Source: Synechococcus sp. BIOS-E4-1
GTDB lineage: Bacteria; Cyanobacteriota; Cyanobacteriia; PCC-6307; Cyanobiaceae
DNA length: 64,000 nt
NCBI RefSeq assembly: GCF_014279995.1
Contig: NZ_CP047935.1
Span: 248,001 to 312,000 of the forward strand
Reading direction: 5' to 3'
Shown here: positions 26,211-37,800 of the stretch, in pieces
Position numbering within the stretch: position 1 is the first letter of the stretch
How the letters are laid out: every line of letters begins with the position of its first letter
Notes under the pieces: model-generated
The model's database searches: none
Told to the model about the DNA's origin: nothing
The model's input: the letters and a program-made list of their open reading frames with translations, nothing else
Position numbers and translations under genes: made by a program

Positions 26211-28603
26211 TGAGTTTTCTTGCCGGTCTTAACGACGCCCAGCGCCGGGCGGTGGATCACCATGAAGGGCCCTTGCTGGTGGTTGCCGGAGCAGGCAGCG
26301 GCAAGACCCGCGCCCTCACCCATCGCATCGCCCATCTGATCGGTGAACACGGTGCCGACCCATCCCAGATCCTTGCGGTGACCTTCACCAACAAGGCGGC
26401 CCGGGAGATGAAGGAGCGGCTGGAGTTGTTGCTGGCTCAGCGGCTGGCGCAGAGTCAGTTCGGGCAGCCCTGGAGCACGTTGCCTCCGGTGGAGCAGCGT
26501 CAGCTGCGATCACGCATCTACCGCGAGGTCACCAAGGAGCTGTGGATCGGCACCTTTCATGCGTTGTTTGCGCGCATGCTGCGCTACGACATCGACAAGT
26601 TCAAAGACAAGGAGGGGCTCACCTGGACGAAGCAGTTTTCGATCTACGACGAGGCCGATGCGCAGAGCCTCGTCAAGGAGATCGTGACCCAGGAGCTGCA
26701 GCTCGATCCCAAGCGCTTTGAGCCCAAGAAGGTGCGCTGGGCGATCAGCAATGCCAAAAATCAGGGCTGGCTTCCGGATCAGATGGAGGCCAATTCCGAA
26801 GGGCAGCGGGGCAAGCTCGCAGCGGATGTTTACCGCCGCTATCGCAAGGCCCTGGCGGCCAATAACGCACTCGACTTCGATGATCTGCTGCTGCTTCCCG
26901 TGCAACTGCTGCAGCAGAACGAGCAGGTGCGCAGCTACTGGCATCGCCGCTTCGCTCACGTGCTGGTGGATGAATACCAGGACACCAACCGCACCCAGTA
27001 CGACCTGATCAAGCTGCTGGTCACCGATGGCAAGGATCCCCAGGGTTACGACAACTGGTCGGGGCGTTCGGTGTTTGTGGTGGGCGATGCCGATCAGAGC
27101 ATATATAGCTTCCGGGCTGCCGATTTCACAATTCTGATGGGCTTTCAGGATGACTTCGGCGACCAGGCGCCGGATGACGCCACCCGCACGATGGTGAAGC
27201 TGGAGGAGAACTATCGCTCCACCGCCACGATTCTGGAGGCGGCCAATGCCCTGATTGCCAACAACAGCGAACGCATCGACAAGGTGCTGCGTCCCACGCG
27301 CGGTGAAGGCGAGCTGATTTCACTCACCCGCTGCGATGACGAGATTGCCGAGGCTGAAGCGGTGGTGCATCGGCTGCGCATGATGGAAGCCGCCAACCCC
27401 GAGCTGAGCTGGGGGGATATGGCCTGTCTGTATCGCACCAACGCCCAGTCGCGGGCCCTTGAGGAATCACTGGTGCGTTGGCGGATCCCCTACGTGGTAG
27501 TGGGTGGTCTGCGTTTCTATGACCGGCGCGAGATCAAGGATGTGCTCGGCTATTTGCGCCTGATGATCAACCCGGCAGACACCGTCAGCCTGTTGCGGGT
27601 GATCAATGTGCCGAAGCGGGGCATCGGTAAAACCACCATCCAGCGGCTCACGGATGCCGCCAACCAACTGGGCATTCCGCTCTGGGATGTGGTGAGTGAT
27701 CCCGAAGCGGTGCGCTCCTTGGGAGGTCGATCGGCCAGAGGGCTGTTGCAGTTCTGTGAGTTGATCAATGGTCTGCGCGAGCGCATTCACAACACGCCGC
27801 CTTCGGAACTGATTCAGCAGGTGATGGAGCAGAGCGGCTACGTGAGCGAGCTGATCACTGAGGGCACCGATGAAGCGGAGGAGCGTCGTCGCAACCTGCA
27901 GGAACTGGTCAATGCGGGTTTGCAGTATCAGGAAGAGAACGATGAAGGCGATCTCGAGGGCTTCCTGGCCTCGGCTGCTCTGGCCAGTGATGCCGACAGC
28001 AAGGACACGGCAGCTGATCGGGTGACCTTGATGACCCTGCACAGCAGCAAGGGGCTGGAGTTTCCTGTGGTTTGCCTGGTGGGCATGGAACAGGGTTTGT
28101 TTCCCAGCTATCGATCGTTGGACGATCCAGCGTCTTTGGAGGAGGAGCGACGCCTTTGTTACGTGGGAATCACCCGGGCCAAGGAGCGTCTGTTCCTCTC
28201 CCATGCCAGTGAGCGCCGTCTCTGGGGTGGCATGCGCGAACCGGCAGTGCCGAGTGTTTTTCTCTCCGAACTGCCGGAAGGACTGGTGCAGGGTGAGATT
28301 CCTCGTTCGGGAGGAGCAGCCATCCGCCGGGAACAGCGCCTTGATCGGCTCACCCGAGTGGATCGCGATAAGCCCAATGGCAGCAGTGCGCCCGCCAACG
28401 CCGTACGTCGCCGTCAGGCGGGCCCTGCACCTGGAAAGAGCTGGAGTGTGGGCGACCGGGTGATGCACAGCAGCTTCGGGGAAGGCGAAGTCACCCACAC
28501 CTTCGGCAGTGGCGAGAAGGTCTCGATCGCTGTGAAATTTGCCGGGATGGGGCCCAAGATCCTCGATCCCCGCCTGGCCCCGATTGAAGCCCTTGATCAA
28601 TGA
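26210..28603 (+). CDS. pcrA: UvrD/PcrA-type superfamily 1 DNA helicase
   Basis: A 797-residue 3'-5' helicase for repair and replication. Conserved motifs in order are Walker A AGAGSGKTRALTHRI (Lys32), VTFTNKAAREMKERL (Ia), GTFHALFARMLR, VLVDEYQDTNRTQY (II), VVGDADQSIYSFRAAD (III), LEENYRST (IV), TLHSSKGLEFPVVCLVGMEQ (V) and YVGITRAKERLF (VI). The C-terminal 60 residues form a Tudor-like SH3 domain starting VGDRVMHSSFGEGEV, as in PcrA. Start ATG 26210 overlaps the previous stop by one base. It is convergent with the SelD fusion, 12 bases apart. Confidence 0.96.
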   Translation: MSFLAGLNDAQRRAVDHHEGPLLVVAGAGSGKTRALTHRIAHLIGEHGADPSQILAVTFTNKAAREMKERLELLLAQRLAQSQFGQPWSTLPPVEQRQLRSRIYREVTKELWIGTFHALFARMLRYDIDKFKDKEGLTWTKQFSIYDEADAQSLVKEIVTQELQLDPKRFEPKKVRWAISNAKNQGWLPDQMEANSEGQRGKLAADVYRRYRKALAANNALDFDDLLLLPVQLLQQNEQVRSYWHRRFAHVLVDEYQDTNRTQYDLIKLLVTDGKDPQGYDNWSGRSVFVVGDADQSIYSFRAADFTILMGFQDDFGDQAPDDATRTMVKLEENYRSTATILEAANALIANNSERIDKVLRPTRGEGELISLTRCDDEIAEAEAVVHRLRMMEAANPELSWGDMACLYRTNAQSRALEESLVRWRIPYVVVGGLRFYDRREIKDVLGYLRLMINPADTVSLLRVINVPKRGIGKTTIQRLTDAANQLGIPLWDVVSDPEAVRSLGGRSARGLLQFCELINGLRERIHNTPPSELIQQVMEQSGYVSELITEGTDEAEERRRNLQELVNAGLQYQEENDEGDLEGFLASAALASDADSKDTAADRVTLMTLHSSKGLEFPVVCLVGMEQGLFPSYRSLDDPASLEEERRLCYVGITRAKERLFLSHASERRLWGGMREPAVPSVFLSELPEGLVQGEIPRSGGAAIRREQRLDRLTRVDRDKPNGSSAPANAVRRRQAGPAPGKSWSVGDRVMHSSFGEGEVTHTFGSGEKVSIAVKFAGMGPKILDPRLAPIEALDQ

Positions 28604-28615
28604 ACTCGTTCTGGA

Positions 28616-30750
28616 TCAGCGTGTTTGCACGCTGCCGATTTCCGTCCAGGGGCTTTGGAGTCGAGTGGTCAGCACCTGAGCGATATCGGCCTGAACGCTG
28701 ATCAAAAGCGGTCCGCAGGTCTGTGGATCCACCAGCAGCTCAAGCAGGGCTTGAAGCCTCTTGCTGCCGGGTTCCAGTCCGGTCAGTTGCAGATCCACGC
28801 AGCCGTTGTCCAGCAAGCTCCAGGCTCGTCGGTTGGCGGGGGCCAGGCTGCTTGCGAAGCCCTTGGCCAGTAACGAAAGAGATCCAGCCAGCGCAGGGAT
28901 ATGGGCGCCGTTGAGCACCACTTTGAGGGCCGGATTGCGCAGCATTTCGCCCAGATGCCCCAGCAGCCCAAAGCCGGTGATGTCGGTCGCCGCATGAATG
29001 CCATTTGGATGCTCGCTTTGCAGATCCAGAAGGTCTTCCAGCAAGACGTGCTGGCTCGTGCCCATTTGTTCGAGGGCTAAATCCAGAGCAGGAGCTGGAG
29101 TAGCACCGGCCATGGCCGCGGCGAACAGCACTCCTGTCCCCAGCGGACGACTGAGCAGCAGTCGGTCTCCGGCCTGAAGTCCTGCCTTGGGCCAGAACGG
29201 TTCAAGGGCTTGGCCGCTGACGCTCAGCGTGACCTGAACAGCCCGGCTGGGCGGCGGCTGGGCAAGGCCATCGCGGGCCTCCAGCGTGTGACCTCCGATC
29301 AGCTGGGCGCCCTGGGGATCAAGGGCGGAGCGGATGCCCGCCAACGTCTGGGCCAGCAGGGTCTCTTGGGTGGATTCAGTGGCCTGAGGCAGGGTGACCA
29401 CCGCCTGGGCAGCCAGCACGCGGGCACCGCAGGCCCAGAGATCCGAGCATGCATGCAAGGTCGTAAGACGTCCATTCAGCCAGGGGTCACTGACCAGGGC
29501 TGGAAAGCCATCCACGCTTTGCAGCACAGGCGTGGAGCCCGCGGCGGTGTTCATCGGCAGTATTGCGGCATCTTCGGGTTGTGTCCCCAGCGTTGCGATG
29601 CCGGCCTGCTGCAGAGCACTTTCCAGGGGCCCAGCGGCAAGCTTGGCGGCACAGCCCTTACATGCCATTGTTTCGGCGCTGTCCATGGATCTGCTGCGCC
29701 GAAACATCGCCATGAAGCGCGCATCAATGGCCGCTTTCAGGCGCCATATCAGGGGGTGAGGGCCGATCAGGCGTGATCCTCGTAGTGCCCAGGCTGTGGG
29801 GTGCCCCTTGTTGAACCCGCCCAGCAGTTGGAGGGCCTGGCGTTGGGGACGCCAGCGTTGTAAAGGTCGTCCTTCGCAAGCGGCTTCCAGGTTGTGGGCC
29901 AAAGGTGCGGCGGCCCGCACAGCCCAGACTCCCGATGGGGCGCGGGGCTGCGCATCGATCACAGCGCAGTCGCCTGCGGCAAAGAGCTTGGGCTGTCCGA
30001 TCACCTGAAGGCTTGCCTCGGTGCGGATCCGGCCGCTGCTTGGGTAGCAGGGCAGTCCGCTTTCGGCCAGCCAATGGGGTGCACGGCTGCCGGTGCAAAT
30101 CAGTCCTGGAGTAGTCATGAACTCGCCTGTTGGATCCAGTTCGCTTGTTTCAAGGATCTGGATGGAGCCTTCCCGTAGGGCTCGGATCAAGACTGGTTGT
30201 AGATGCCTGGGCCGGATCTGCAGCACCAGAGGTCGCCTGGGCCAGCGTTTCCTGAGAGCCAAGACCGTCTCCACTGCAGCCAGGCCGCTGCCCACCACCT
30301 GAAAAGGGGAGGTCGCAACAGCCGGTTCGTCCATCTGTCGGTCCTGCTCCCCGAGAAAGTCCAGCGCTGGCTCCAGCGGTTTAATTGGCACCAGTCCGGA
30401 AGTTGGCACTGGGTTCGCTGAAGTCACCGCGCCCAGGTTGAGGCTGAGGCGCACGTAAGGCAGTGCTGGCCGCTGATCCAGCCTCAGCAGTTGGTTCTGA
30501 AGCTCCAGACCGGTGATCTCGGCCACGACCAGTGCCACGCCCGCTTGATCAGCCAGGTCGCGTAGATCCACTGCCACCTGGTCGTGTTGATAGATCCCTG
30601 CGATCAGGCCAGGCACCATGCCTGAATACAGGGCTGTGCTGGTTCGGCTCACCAGCGTGATCAGCCCGCTGGGGCGTTTGCTGGGTTGCATGGCCCAGCG
30701 GCGCAGCACCAGGGCATGGCTATGCCCGCCACCAGCCATTACAAGACCAC

Positions 30751-30754
<4 letters not shown>
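28616..30754 (-). CDS. selD: FAD/NAD-dependent oxidoreductase fused to selenide, water dikinase (SelD)
   Basis: A 712-residue bifunctional protein. Residues 1-350 are an NDH-2-like pyridine-nucleotide-disulfide oxidoreductase domain, with the FAD loop VMAGGGHSHALVL and the second FAD motif KLFAAGDCAVID. Residues about 355-712 are SelD, which makes selenophosphate from selenide and ATP. Its catalytic loop is CKGCAAKL, with Cys365, Cys368 and Lys371. The ATP-binding region shows IGGHTLEARDGLAQ and GVLFAAAMAGAT, and DITGFGLLGHLGEM is typical of the family. The FAD domain may feed reducing equivalents for selenium reduction. It overlaps galE by four bases (start of one in the stop of the other), so the two are probably co-transcribed. 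Confidence 0.92.
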
Positions 30755-31815
<1,061 letters not shown>

Positions 31816-31864
31816 GGATCACGCCCCTCAACCAGTCGAATCTATTGGCCACGGATGACGGTCA

Positions 31865-31895
31865 CAGAGTCAGAGACAACAGGCATGAGACTCTG
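31865..31895. promoter_or_regulatory. Inverted repeat in the galE / GT28 divergent gap
   Basis: CAGAGTC (31865-31871) and its complement GACTCTG (31889-31895) lie five bases before the GT28 start and about 50 bases before the galE start on the other strand, with a 17-base spacer. The location suits an operator for a divergent pair, but no known motif is matched. Confidence 0.3.
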
Positions 31896-31900
31896 ATCGG

Positions 31901-33028
31901 ATGAGGGTTTTGATTTTCACGTCGAGTGGTGGCACAGCCCATGACGCCGCCGCCTATGCGATAGAGGCCTGGCTCAAGCGCTGGGATCCAACCGGTGAGG
32001 TGTGGGTTGAGCATGTGCTGGAAAATGCCAGCGTTTTTACCCGCGCGGGAGTTGCTCTCTACAACTGGATTCAGCGCCATGGGCCCTGGATGCATCAGAT
32101 CTATTGGCGTGTTGTGGAATGGGAAGACGTCACCAAGCCAGGAACCCTGCTCGCTGGGCGCTTTTACGTGATTCGTCTGTTGCGGCGTTTGCAGCCGGAT
32201 TTATTGATTTCCACCCACCCTCACATCAACCGCGGTCACTTCGATCTGGCGAAGCGGGTTGTTCCAGGTCTCCGCTGCATCACCTGTTGCACGGAGTTGG
32301 AGGGCGGCTTTGGCTTCAGTCGCAACTGGCTGACGCAACGAGCTGAAGCGTTCTGGACCCTCTCCCAGGAAGTCAGCGATGACGTGCGCCGACGTGGCTA
32401 CCGCTCCTTGCCGACCCCGGCGCTTGGGCCGTTGTTTGATCCCGCTTTTGAGGAGGAGCTGGAGCGCGAGATTTCAGAGAGTGACATCGAGCAGCTGCCA
32501 CTTCTGGTGCTGGGAGCTGGGGCTAATGGGGCCAATAACCACATCCGTTTGCTGGAGACCCTGCTGCCCTTGGCGGGGAAGATCAGGGTTGTCGCCCTCT
32601 GCGGCCGTCGTCAGGCGGCATTTCGACAGGTTCAGGCCTGGGCGGCGCAGCATCCTCAGCTGAAGGTTGAGCCGTTGGTTTTTCAAGACCCAGCAGCGAT
32701 GGCATTGCTCTACAGAACAGCCTGGGCCATGGTGGCGCGGCCAGGGGCACGAACATCCACGGAGGCTCTGGCCTCTGGTTGTGTGCTGATTTTCAATGGG
32801 TTTGGCACAACGATGCCTCAAGAATTATTGGCCCGTCGCTATTTCCAGGCTCGCGAGATCGATCGCTGTATCCGTCAGCCCCAAGACCTCGTTGCACTAT
32901 GTCGGAGCTGGCTTGAACAGCCACACCTATATCAACAGCTGAAGGCACGCATGCAGCGTCACCGACTCAGCGCCAATCGGGACGCGATTCGCCAGCTTCT
33001 CTTCAACGGTCCACAGGCACTGGTCTGA
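31901..33028 (+). CDS. GT28 glycosyltransferase, MGDG-synthase/MurG-like
   Basis: A 375-residue GT-B enzyme. The N-terminal half has LIFTSSGGTAHDAAAYAIEA, then a Trp-rich segment followed by LLISTHPHINRGHF, resembling the Mgd-type acceptor domain. The C-terminal half carries LVLGAGANGANNHIRLLETL and the donor-site MVARPGARTSTEALASGCVL with the conserved Gly-Pro/Gly-Ala and Glu, as in MurG, MGDG synthase and processive diacylglycerol glucosyltransferases. It may glycosylate a lipid at the inner membrane, possibly the product of the downstream polyketide synthase. It is not the usual cyanobacterial GT2 MgdA enzyme. Confidence 0.8.
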   Translation: MRVLIFTSSGGTAHDAAAYAIEAWLKRWDPTGEVWVEHVLENASVFTRAGVALYNWIQRHGPWMHQIYWRVVEWEDVTKPGTLLAGRFYVIRLLRRLQPDLLISTHPHINRGHFDLAKRVVPGLRCITCCTELEGGFGFSRNWLTQRAEAFWTLSQEVSDDVRRRGYRSLPTPALGPLFDPAFEEELEREISESDIEQLPLLVLGAGANGANNHIRLLETLLPLAGKIRVVALCGRRQAAFRQVQAWAAQHPQLKVEPLVFQDPAAMALLYRTAWAMVARPGARTSTEALASGCVLIFNGFGTTMPQELLARRYFQAREIDRCIRQPQDLVALCRSWLEQPHLYQQLKARMQRHRLSANRDAIRQLLFNGPQALV

Positions 33029-33079
33029 TGTGGCTCCAGTCTTCTTCGTCGTGAGTTGAAGGAGTGAATGACGTGCACC

Positions 33080-33100
33080 CACTCACTTCGAAGTGGAGTG
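33080..33100. promoter_or_regulatory. Palindrome centred on ACTTCGAAGT before the MFS gene
   Basis: The 21 bases contain a perfect 12-base palindrome CACTTCGAAGTG nested in CACTC/GAGTG arms with one bulged base. No T-tract follows, so it looks more like an operator or RNA hairpin than a simple terminator. It sits about 35 bases before the GTG start of the transporter. Confidence 0.4.
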
Positions 33101-33133
33101 CATTGCTCCCCTAATTGTTCTTAGATCTTTCCA

Positions 33134-34456
33134 GTGGCTCAGAGATCCAATCGCCTGTTTCGCTACCTCTGGGGCGGTCAGCTGATTTCCAATCTGGGAA
33201 CTCAGACGAGTCTCTATGGCATCGGTCTTTGGTTGTTTGCTCAGTCTGGCCAGTTACTCGACTTTGGCCTGGTGGCCATGGTGGTGCAGGCGGCACGTTT
33301 GTTGGCGTTGCCGCTGTTTTTACGCGTTTTCCCGGCATGGCGTCCAGGCCGTTTGATGGTGCTCTGCCATGCCACGGGTGCAGTGTGCACTGCTTTGTTG
33401 GCTGTGGTGTTGCTTGGCTCTTCCGCTGATGAGCCACCTCGGTTGCTCGGCGTTCTGGCGATTCAAGCTTTGGCCGCAGTGGCTGAAGCGGTGTTGGTGG
33501 TGCGTCTCTCCAGCCTGATTCCGCTGCTGATCTCCGATCAGGAGCGTTTACAGCGAGCCAATGGATTGTTCGCCACCGTGGATGGCTTAGTGATCACCAT
33601 GGCTCCCTTCCTGGGGAGCTGGCTTGTCGCCAGTCAGGGCCTGGGCGGTGTGCTGCTGCTTGATGGAATCAGTTTTTTGTTGGCCCTGCTGAGTGTTCTG
33701 GTCGCTCCCTGGTCGCAGGCCATGCAGCAGCACGATTGGGCCGTCCCTGAGGCGTCCAATCAGCTCATGGCTCCTGGCACTTGGAATCGTTTGCTTGCGC
33801 TCTGGCAGCGTTCCTTCCCAGCCCGCTCAGCTCTTGTTTTCACAGCGCTCACGGCATTTGTGTATGCCTCTCTGGAAGTGCTTTTTCCTGCTTGGGTGGC
33901 GCTGGCCTATGCGCCTGAGCGGATGGGTTGGGTTCTGATCACAGGCTGCTTGGGGTATTTGATCGGGTTTGCTGGCTGGCGATGGCGATTGGGGCAGCAG
34001 TGGCGAACTGTCCTGCCCTTGAGCCTGATCATCCAGGCGCTGATCTTGATGGGCACTGGATTGCAAGCCTTTGCGCATCGACCCGTGGTTTGGTTTGGAG
34101 CTGTCTTGGTGTTCAGTGCGGCCTTGCCCGTTGTGATGGCAGCACTTCACCAGGCCTGGGTGACCCTGGCTCCCCGGGACGCACTGCCTCGCTACTTTTC
34201 ACTGCGCTATGGCTGCGAATGGTCAACCCGTTTGTGCGCCTTTCTGGGCGTACCTCTGCTGGTTGACCATGGATTGCGCCCGGCACTCAATTGGCCTCTG
34301 TGGCCAGCTTGGTTAACAGAGAGTCTTGGCACCGGGGAGGGTCGTGTGATGGCGATTGCCATCGGTGGTCTTGGCTGGGTGATTGCCGGCGGCCTGTCTT
34401 GGAAACACCTTTGTTTGGGTGCAAAACCATCCAATGTCCAGGCGGAAGGTCTTTGA
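33134..34456 (+). CDS. Major facilitator superfamily transporter
   Basis: A 440-residue protein with about 12 predicted helices and the short cytoplasmic N-terminus MAQRSNRLFRYLWGGQ (GTG start). The motif-A region between helices 2 and 3 is degenerate. LISDQERLQRANGLFATVDG after helix 4 is typical of the enterobactin-exporter/DHA3-like group of MFS proteins. The location beside the polyketide synthase suggests efflux of a small molecule or lipid precursor. The direction of transport is not shown by the sequence. Confidence 0.85.
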   Translation: MAQRSNRLFRYLWGGQLISNLGTQTSLYGIGLWLFAQSGQLLDFGLVAMVVQAARLLALPLFLRVFPAWRPGRLMVLCHATGAVCTALLAVVLLGSSADEPPRLLGVLAIQALAAVAEAVLVVRLSSLIPLLISDQERLQRANGLFATVDGLVITMAPFLGSWLVASQGLGGVLLLDGISFLLALLSVLVAPWSQAMQQHDWAVPEASNQLMAPGTWNRLLALWQRSFPARSALVFTALTAFVYASLEVLFPAWVALAYAPERMGWVLITGCLGYLIGFAGWRWRLGQQWRTVLPLSLIIQALILMGTGLQAFAHRPVVWFGAVLVFSAALPVVMAALHQAWVTLAPRDALPRYFSLRYGCEWSTRLCAFLGVPLLVDHGLRPALNWPLWPAWLTESLGTGEGRVMAIAIGGLGWVIAGGLSWKHLCLGAKPSNVQAEGL

Positions 34457-34683
34457 AGTTGATGCAGCATCTGCATCAGCCTTTGTAGTAGCTAAGTGCC
34501 TCAGATCACCGAAATCGCCCTTACCAACAACTGTTTTGGATGTTCCTGAAGTTTCCTCGACCAAGCGCAGTGACCAAAGCATGGGCGTCTGGGGGGGGCG
34601 CTGGTTTTCAATGGAGTCGGATCTAAAAGGCTCAAGGAACGTTGGCTCTTCAGTCTTTGCCAGTCAGTGGGATTGTTTGCTGC
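34457..34683. other. Intergenic stretch before the polyketide synthase
   Basis: The region between the MFS stop and the small frame at 34684 shows no convincing gene on either strand. Frames that cross it run into the MFS gene or lack any family signature. It may hold the promoter of the polyketide synthase. I could not identify reliable -35 and -10 elements. Confidence 0.4.
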
Positions 34684-34800
34684 ATGGGCAATGTCGAGGA
34701 GCTCCTGCCGCTCTCGCCTCGCTGGCTCCACCCACTGAATGGTTTCCGTGAGGATGTTCGTTCCATGCGCCTGAACGGGCTGCATGTCCCCGGCGCATGA
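34684..34800 (+). CDS. Possible 38-residue leader ORF coupled to the PKS
   Basis: ATG 34684 opens a 38-codon frame starting MGNVEELLPLSPRWLHPL and ending VPGA. Its TGA overlaps the polyketide synthase ATG (ATGA at 34797-34800), the typical signature of translational coupling. The frame stays open upstream to a stop at 34624-34626, with a TTG at 34642 as another possible start. I recognise no domain. It may be a small coupled protein or a chance frame. Confidence 0.35.
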   Translation: MGNVEELLPLSPRWLHPLNGFREDVRSMRLNGLHVPGA

Positions 34801-37800
34801 ATCAGCAGATCCGTCCGGTTTCCTCAGTGCACGAGCCCATCGCGGTTTTGGGGATGGGCTGCCGTCTGCCTGGCGGGGTCGAGAGTCCTGAACAGTTCTG
34901 GCAACTGTTGGCTGAAGGACGGGAGGCGATCGCTGAGATTCCCTCAGACCGCTGGGATCTTCAGCTTCACCATCATCCTGATCCGCGCACGCCGTTGCAC
35001 CAGCATGTACGCCGAGCGGGCTTGGTGGATGGGATCGACCAGTTCGATCCAGCCTTGTTTGGCATTAGCAGCAGGGAAGCCCAATGCATGGACCCTCAGC
35101 AGCGCCTGTTGCTTGAGGTGTGCTGGAGGGCGATGGAGGCGGGAGCCCAGCCCATGGAGCAGTTGCGTGGACGCTCAGTGGGAGTGTTTATGGGCATTTC
35201 CAGCTCGGATTACCGAGCTCTGCTTTGGGCCTCTGAAAATCAATACCTCACGCCTGATAACGAACCTTTCATTCTTACCGGCAACACCGGTTCCATTGCG
35301 GCCAACAGGATTTCCTATGCCTTTGATCTCAAAGGGCCCAGCTTCACCGTGGATACGGCTTGTTCCTCGTCGTTGGTGGCGTTGCATCTGGCTTGCGAGA
35401 GCCTGAGGAGGGGTGAGTCGGAGCTGGCCTTGGCTGGCGGTGCTCAGGCGTTGATTCACCCCGCCATTCAGATGAGTTTCTGCAAAGCCGGTTTGCTGTC
35501 GCCCGAGGGGCGTTGCCGCAGTTTTGATGCGGCGGCTGATGGTTATGTGCGTTCTGAAGGGGCGGGGGCTGTGCTGCTCAAGCCGTTGGCGGCGGCTTTG
35601 CGTGATGGTGATCCGATTGAAGCTGTGATTCGTGGTACGGCGGTGAATTCCGATGGGCGCAGTAAGGGCCTGGCCGCACCCAGCAAAAAAGCGCAGATCG
35701 CTTGTGTGCAAGCCGCCTATCAGGGCTCTGGCTTATCCCCGGCTTCAGCGCAATTGGTTGAAGCCCACGGCACCGGCACTCGCCAGGGGGATCCCATTGA
35801 ACTTAGGGCCCTTGGAGCGGTGCTGGGGCAGGAGCGGCCAAGCACTGACCCTTGTTTGCTGGGCTCAGTGAAAACCAATGTGGGTCATTCGGAAACCGCT
35901 GCAGGCATTACGGGTTTCATCAAAGCCGTGTTGTGTCTGAGGCAGCGCATGGTGCCTGCCAGCCTTCATTACAAGCGGCCTAATCCCAGCGTGGATCTGC
36001 CTGCTCTAGGTCTGAAGGTTGCGACAACGCTGCAACCTTTCCCAAGACCTGAGCAGGAACTGGTGGTCAGTGTCAGCTCGTTTGGATTTGGTGGCACCAA
36101 CGCTCATGCTGTTTTGAGCAGTGCTCCTGTTGAGCTTTCTCAACCCACGTCAACGTCGTTATCAGCGCCTTCGTGGCATTTGCTCTGGTTGAGCGCGCGC
36201 AACGAGGAAGCACTTGATCTGCTTCGTCCACAAACAGCGGATTGGCTTGAAGATCATGCTGCTTTTCGCTTGCAGGACCTCTGCGCCAGCATTCATCTGC
36301 GACGCTCCCAATGTCCCCATGCGCTGGGGTTGATTGCGAGCAGTGTTCAAGACCTGGTACGCCAGTTGCGCGGGCAAGAGCCTGCGGCGTGGACTGGTGT
36401 CGTTGCTGCGCGTGGACCTGGGGTGTTGCCAGAGAGGTTGAGAGATCTGCAACAACAGACTCTGTCTGAGGGTGCCGTTGGTTTTGAGCAGCTCCAGCAG
36501 CTTGTTCAGGCTTTGGCTCAGGGAGCCCCGATAGATTGGTTGGCATGGCATCAAGGTGCTTCCTGGCATCAGCTGCGGCCGCCAGGTCATCCCTTTCTGC
36601 GTTCACGTTTTTGGTGGACGCCACGTGATCACGGGCTGGATCAAGGTAAAGCCAGTCTTTGGTTGGATCACGTCGGCTTTGGCAGCAGTGTCACCGCTGA
36701 GCAGTCTGGACTGGCTTTACAGAAGTTGGACCTTCCAGGAGCGTCAGAGCATTGGCAAACAGTGTTGGATCCGGCTGATGCTCGCGACCTTCCTGACCAT
36801 GCGTTGTGCGGCTATCCCCTGTTTGCGGCAGCGGGTTATCTCGCCCTTCTCATGGATTGGTTGAACGATCAACAACAGCCACTTCAATGTGCTGATTTCA
36901 ATCTCGATCGTCCGCTGTGGCTCAACGCTGGATCGGTCCAGCTGCAGGCTGTACGCGACGGTGATGCGTTCAGCTTCCATGCCCGCTCCCCTCAGGCCGA
37001 AGACGGCGGCAGCTGGCAGCTCCATGGCCAGCTTCGGCTGACAACAGCTGCTGATCAATCCATCCACCCACTGCCGGTATTGGTGTTTGACGGTGGTGCC
37101 GACCTTGATATCTCCAGCTTTTATCGCTCCCTGAAGAGTCTTGGGCTGGATTACGGCAACTGCTACCGGCCGCTTGTTGCTATGCAAGCGAACGCCACTG
37201 GCGCCGAAGCCCTGCTGCATCGTCCTGAGGCGGCGGCTGATCGCAGCCTGATCGATGGTTTTTTTCAACTGGTGGCTGCGGTTCTTGCCCAAACGCATGC
37301 CAATGGCCAATTACTACTCCCTGTGGGAGTGGAGCAGATGCAGATGTTGCGATGGCCATTGCCTGACCAGCTGCGTTGTCGCTTACAACTTCGCAAGGAC
37401 GATCACAGCCAGGGAGATGACGGAAGTCGTGCGCACTTGACCGCTGACTTGGATGTTCTTGATCTCTCCGGGGACCTGATCGGTGCGATCCGTGGCCTGC
37501 AGTTCCGGCGTCTGACGCGAACGTTGCTGGAGTTGATGTTGCCTGAGGATCCTTCCAGACCTGCCGCGCAACTCCTGGAGGAGCATTGGCAACCCCTTGC
37601 GGCACATGCACTCAGCGACTGGAGCCCAGGAGCGGCTGAGCCCATCAGCCTGATTGCGATTGGTCCACTGCCAGATGCCGTTAGGGAATGGAGCGAGCAG
37701 CAGGCGATCACGCCTTTTGAACTGGATCCACAAGCGGATCCTCAATCGGTGACTTCAGCGCTGGTGCAACAACTCCAGGCGCTTGCTCTAACTCAGCCGC

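Noticed and set aside
27467-28600. Long minus-strand frame opposite the helicase gene
   Set aside because: His/Gln-rich shadow; the plus strand carries all helicase motifs.
34383-34751. Plus-strand frame crossing the MFS stop
   Set aside because: Starts out of frame inside the MFS gene and shows no domain.
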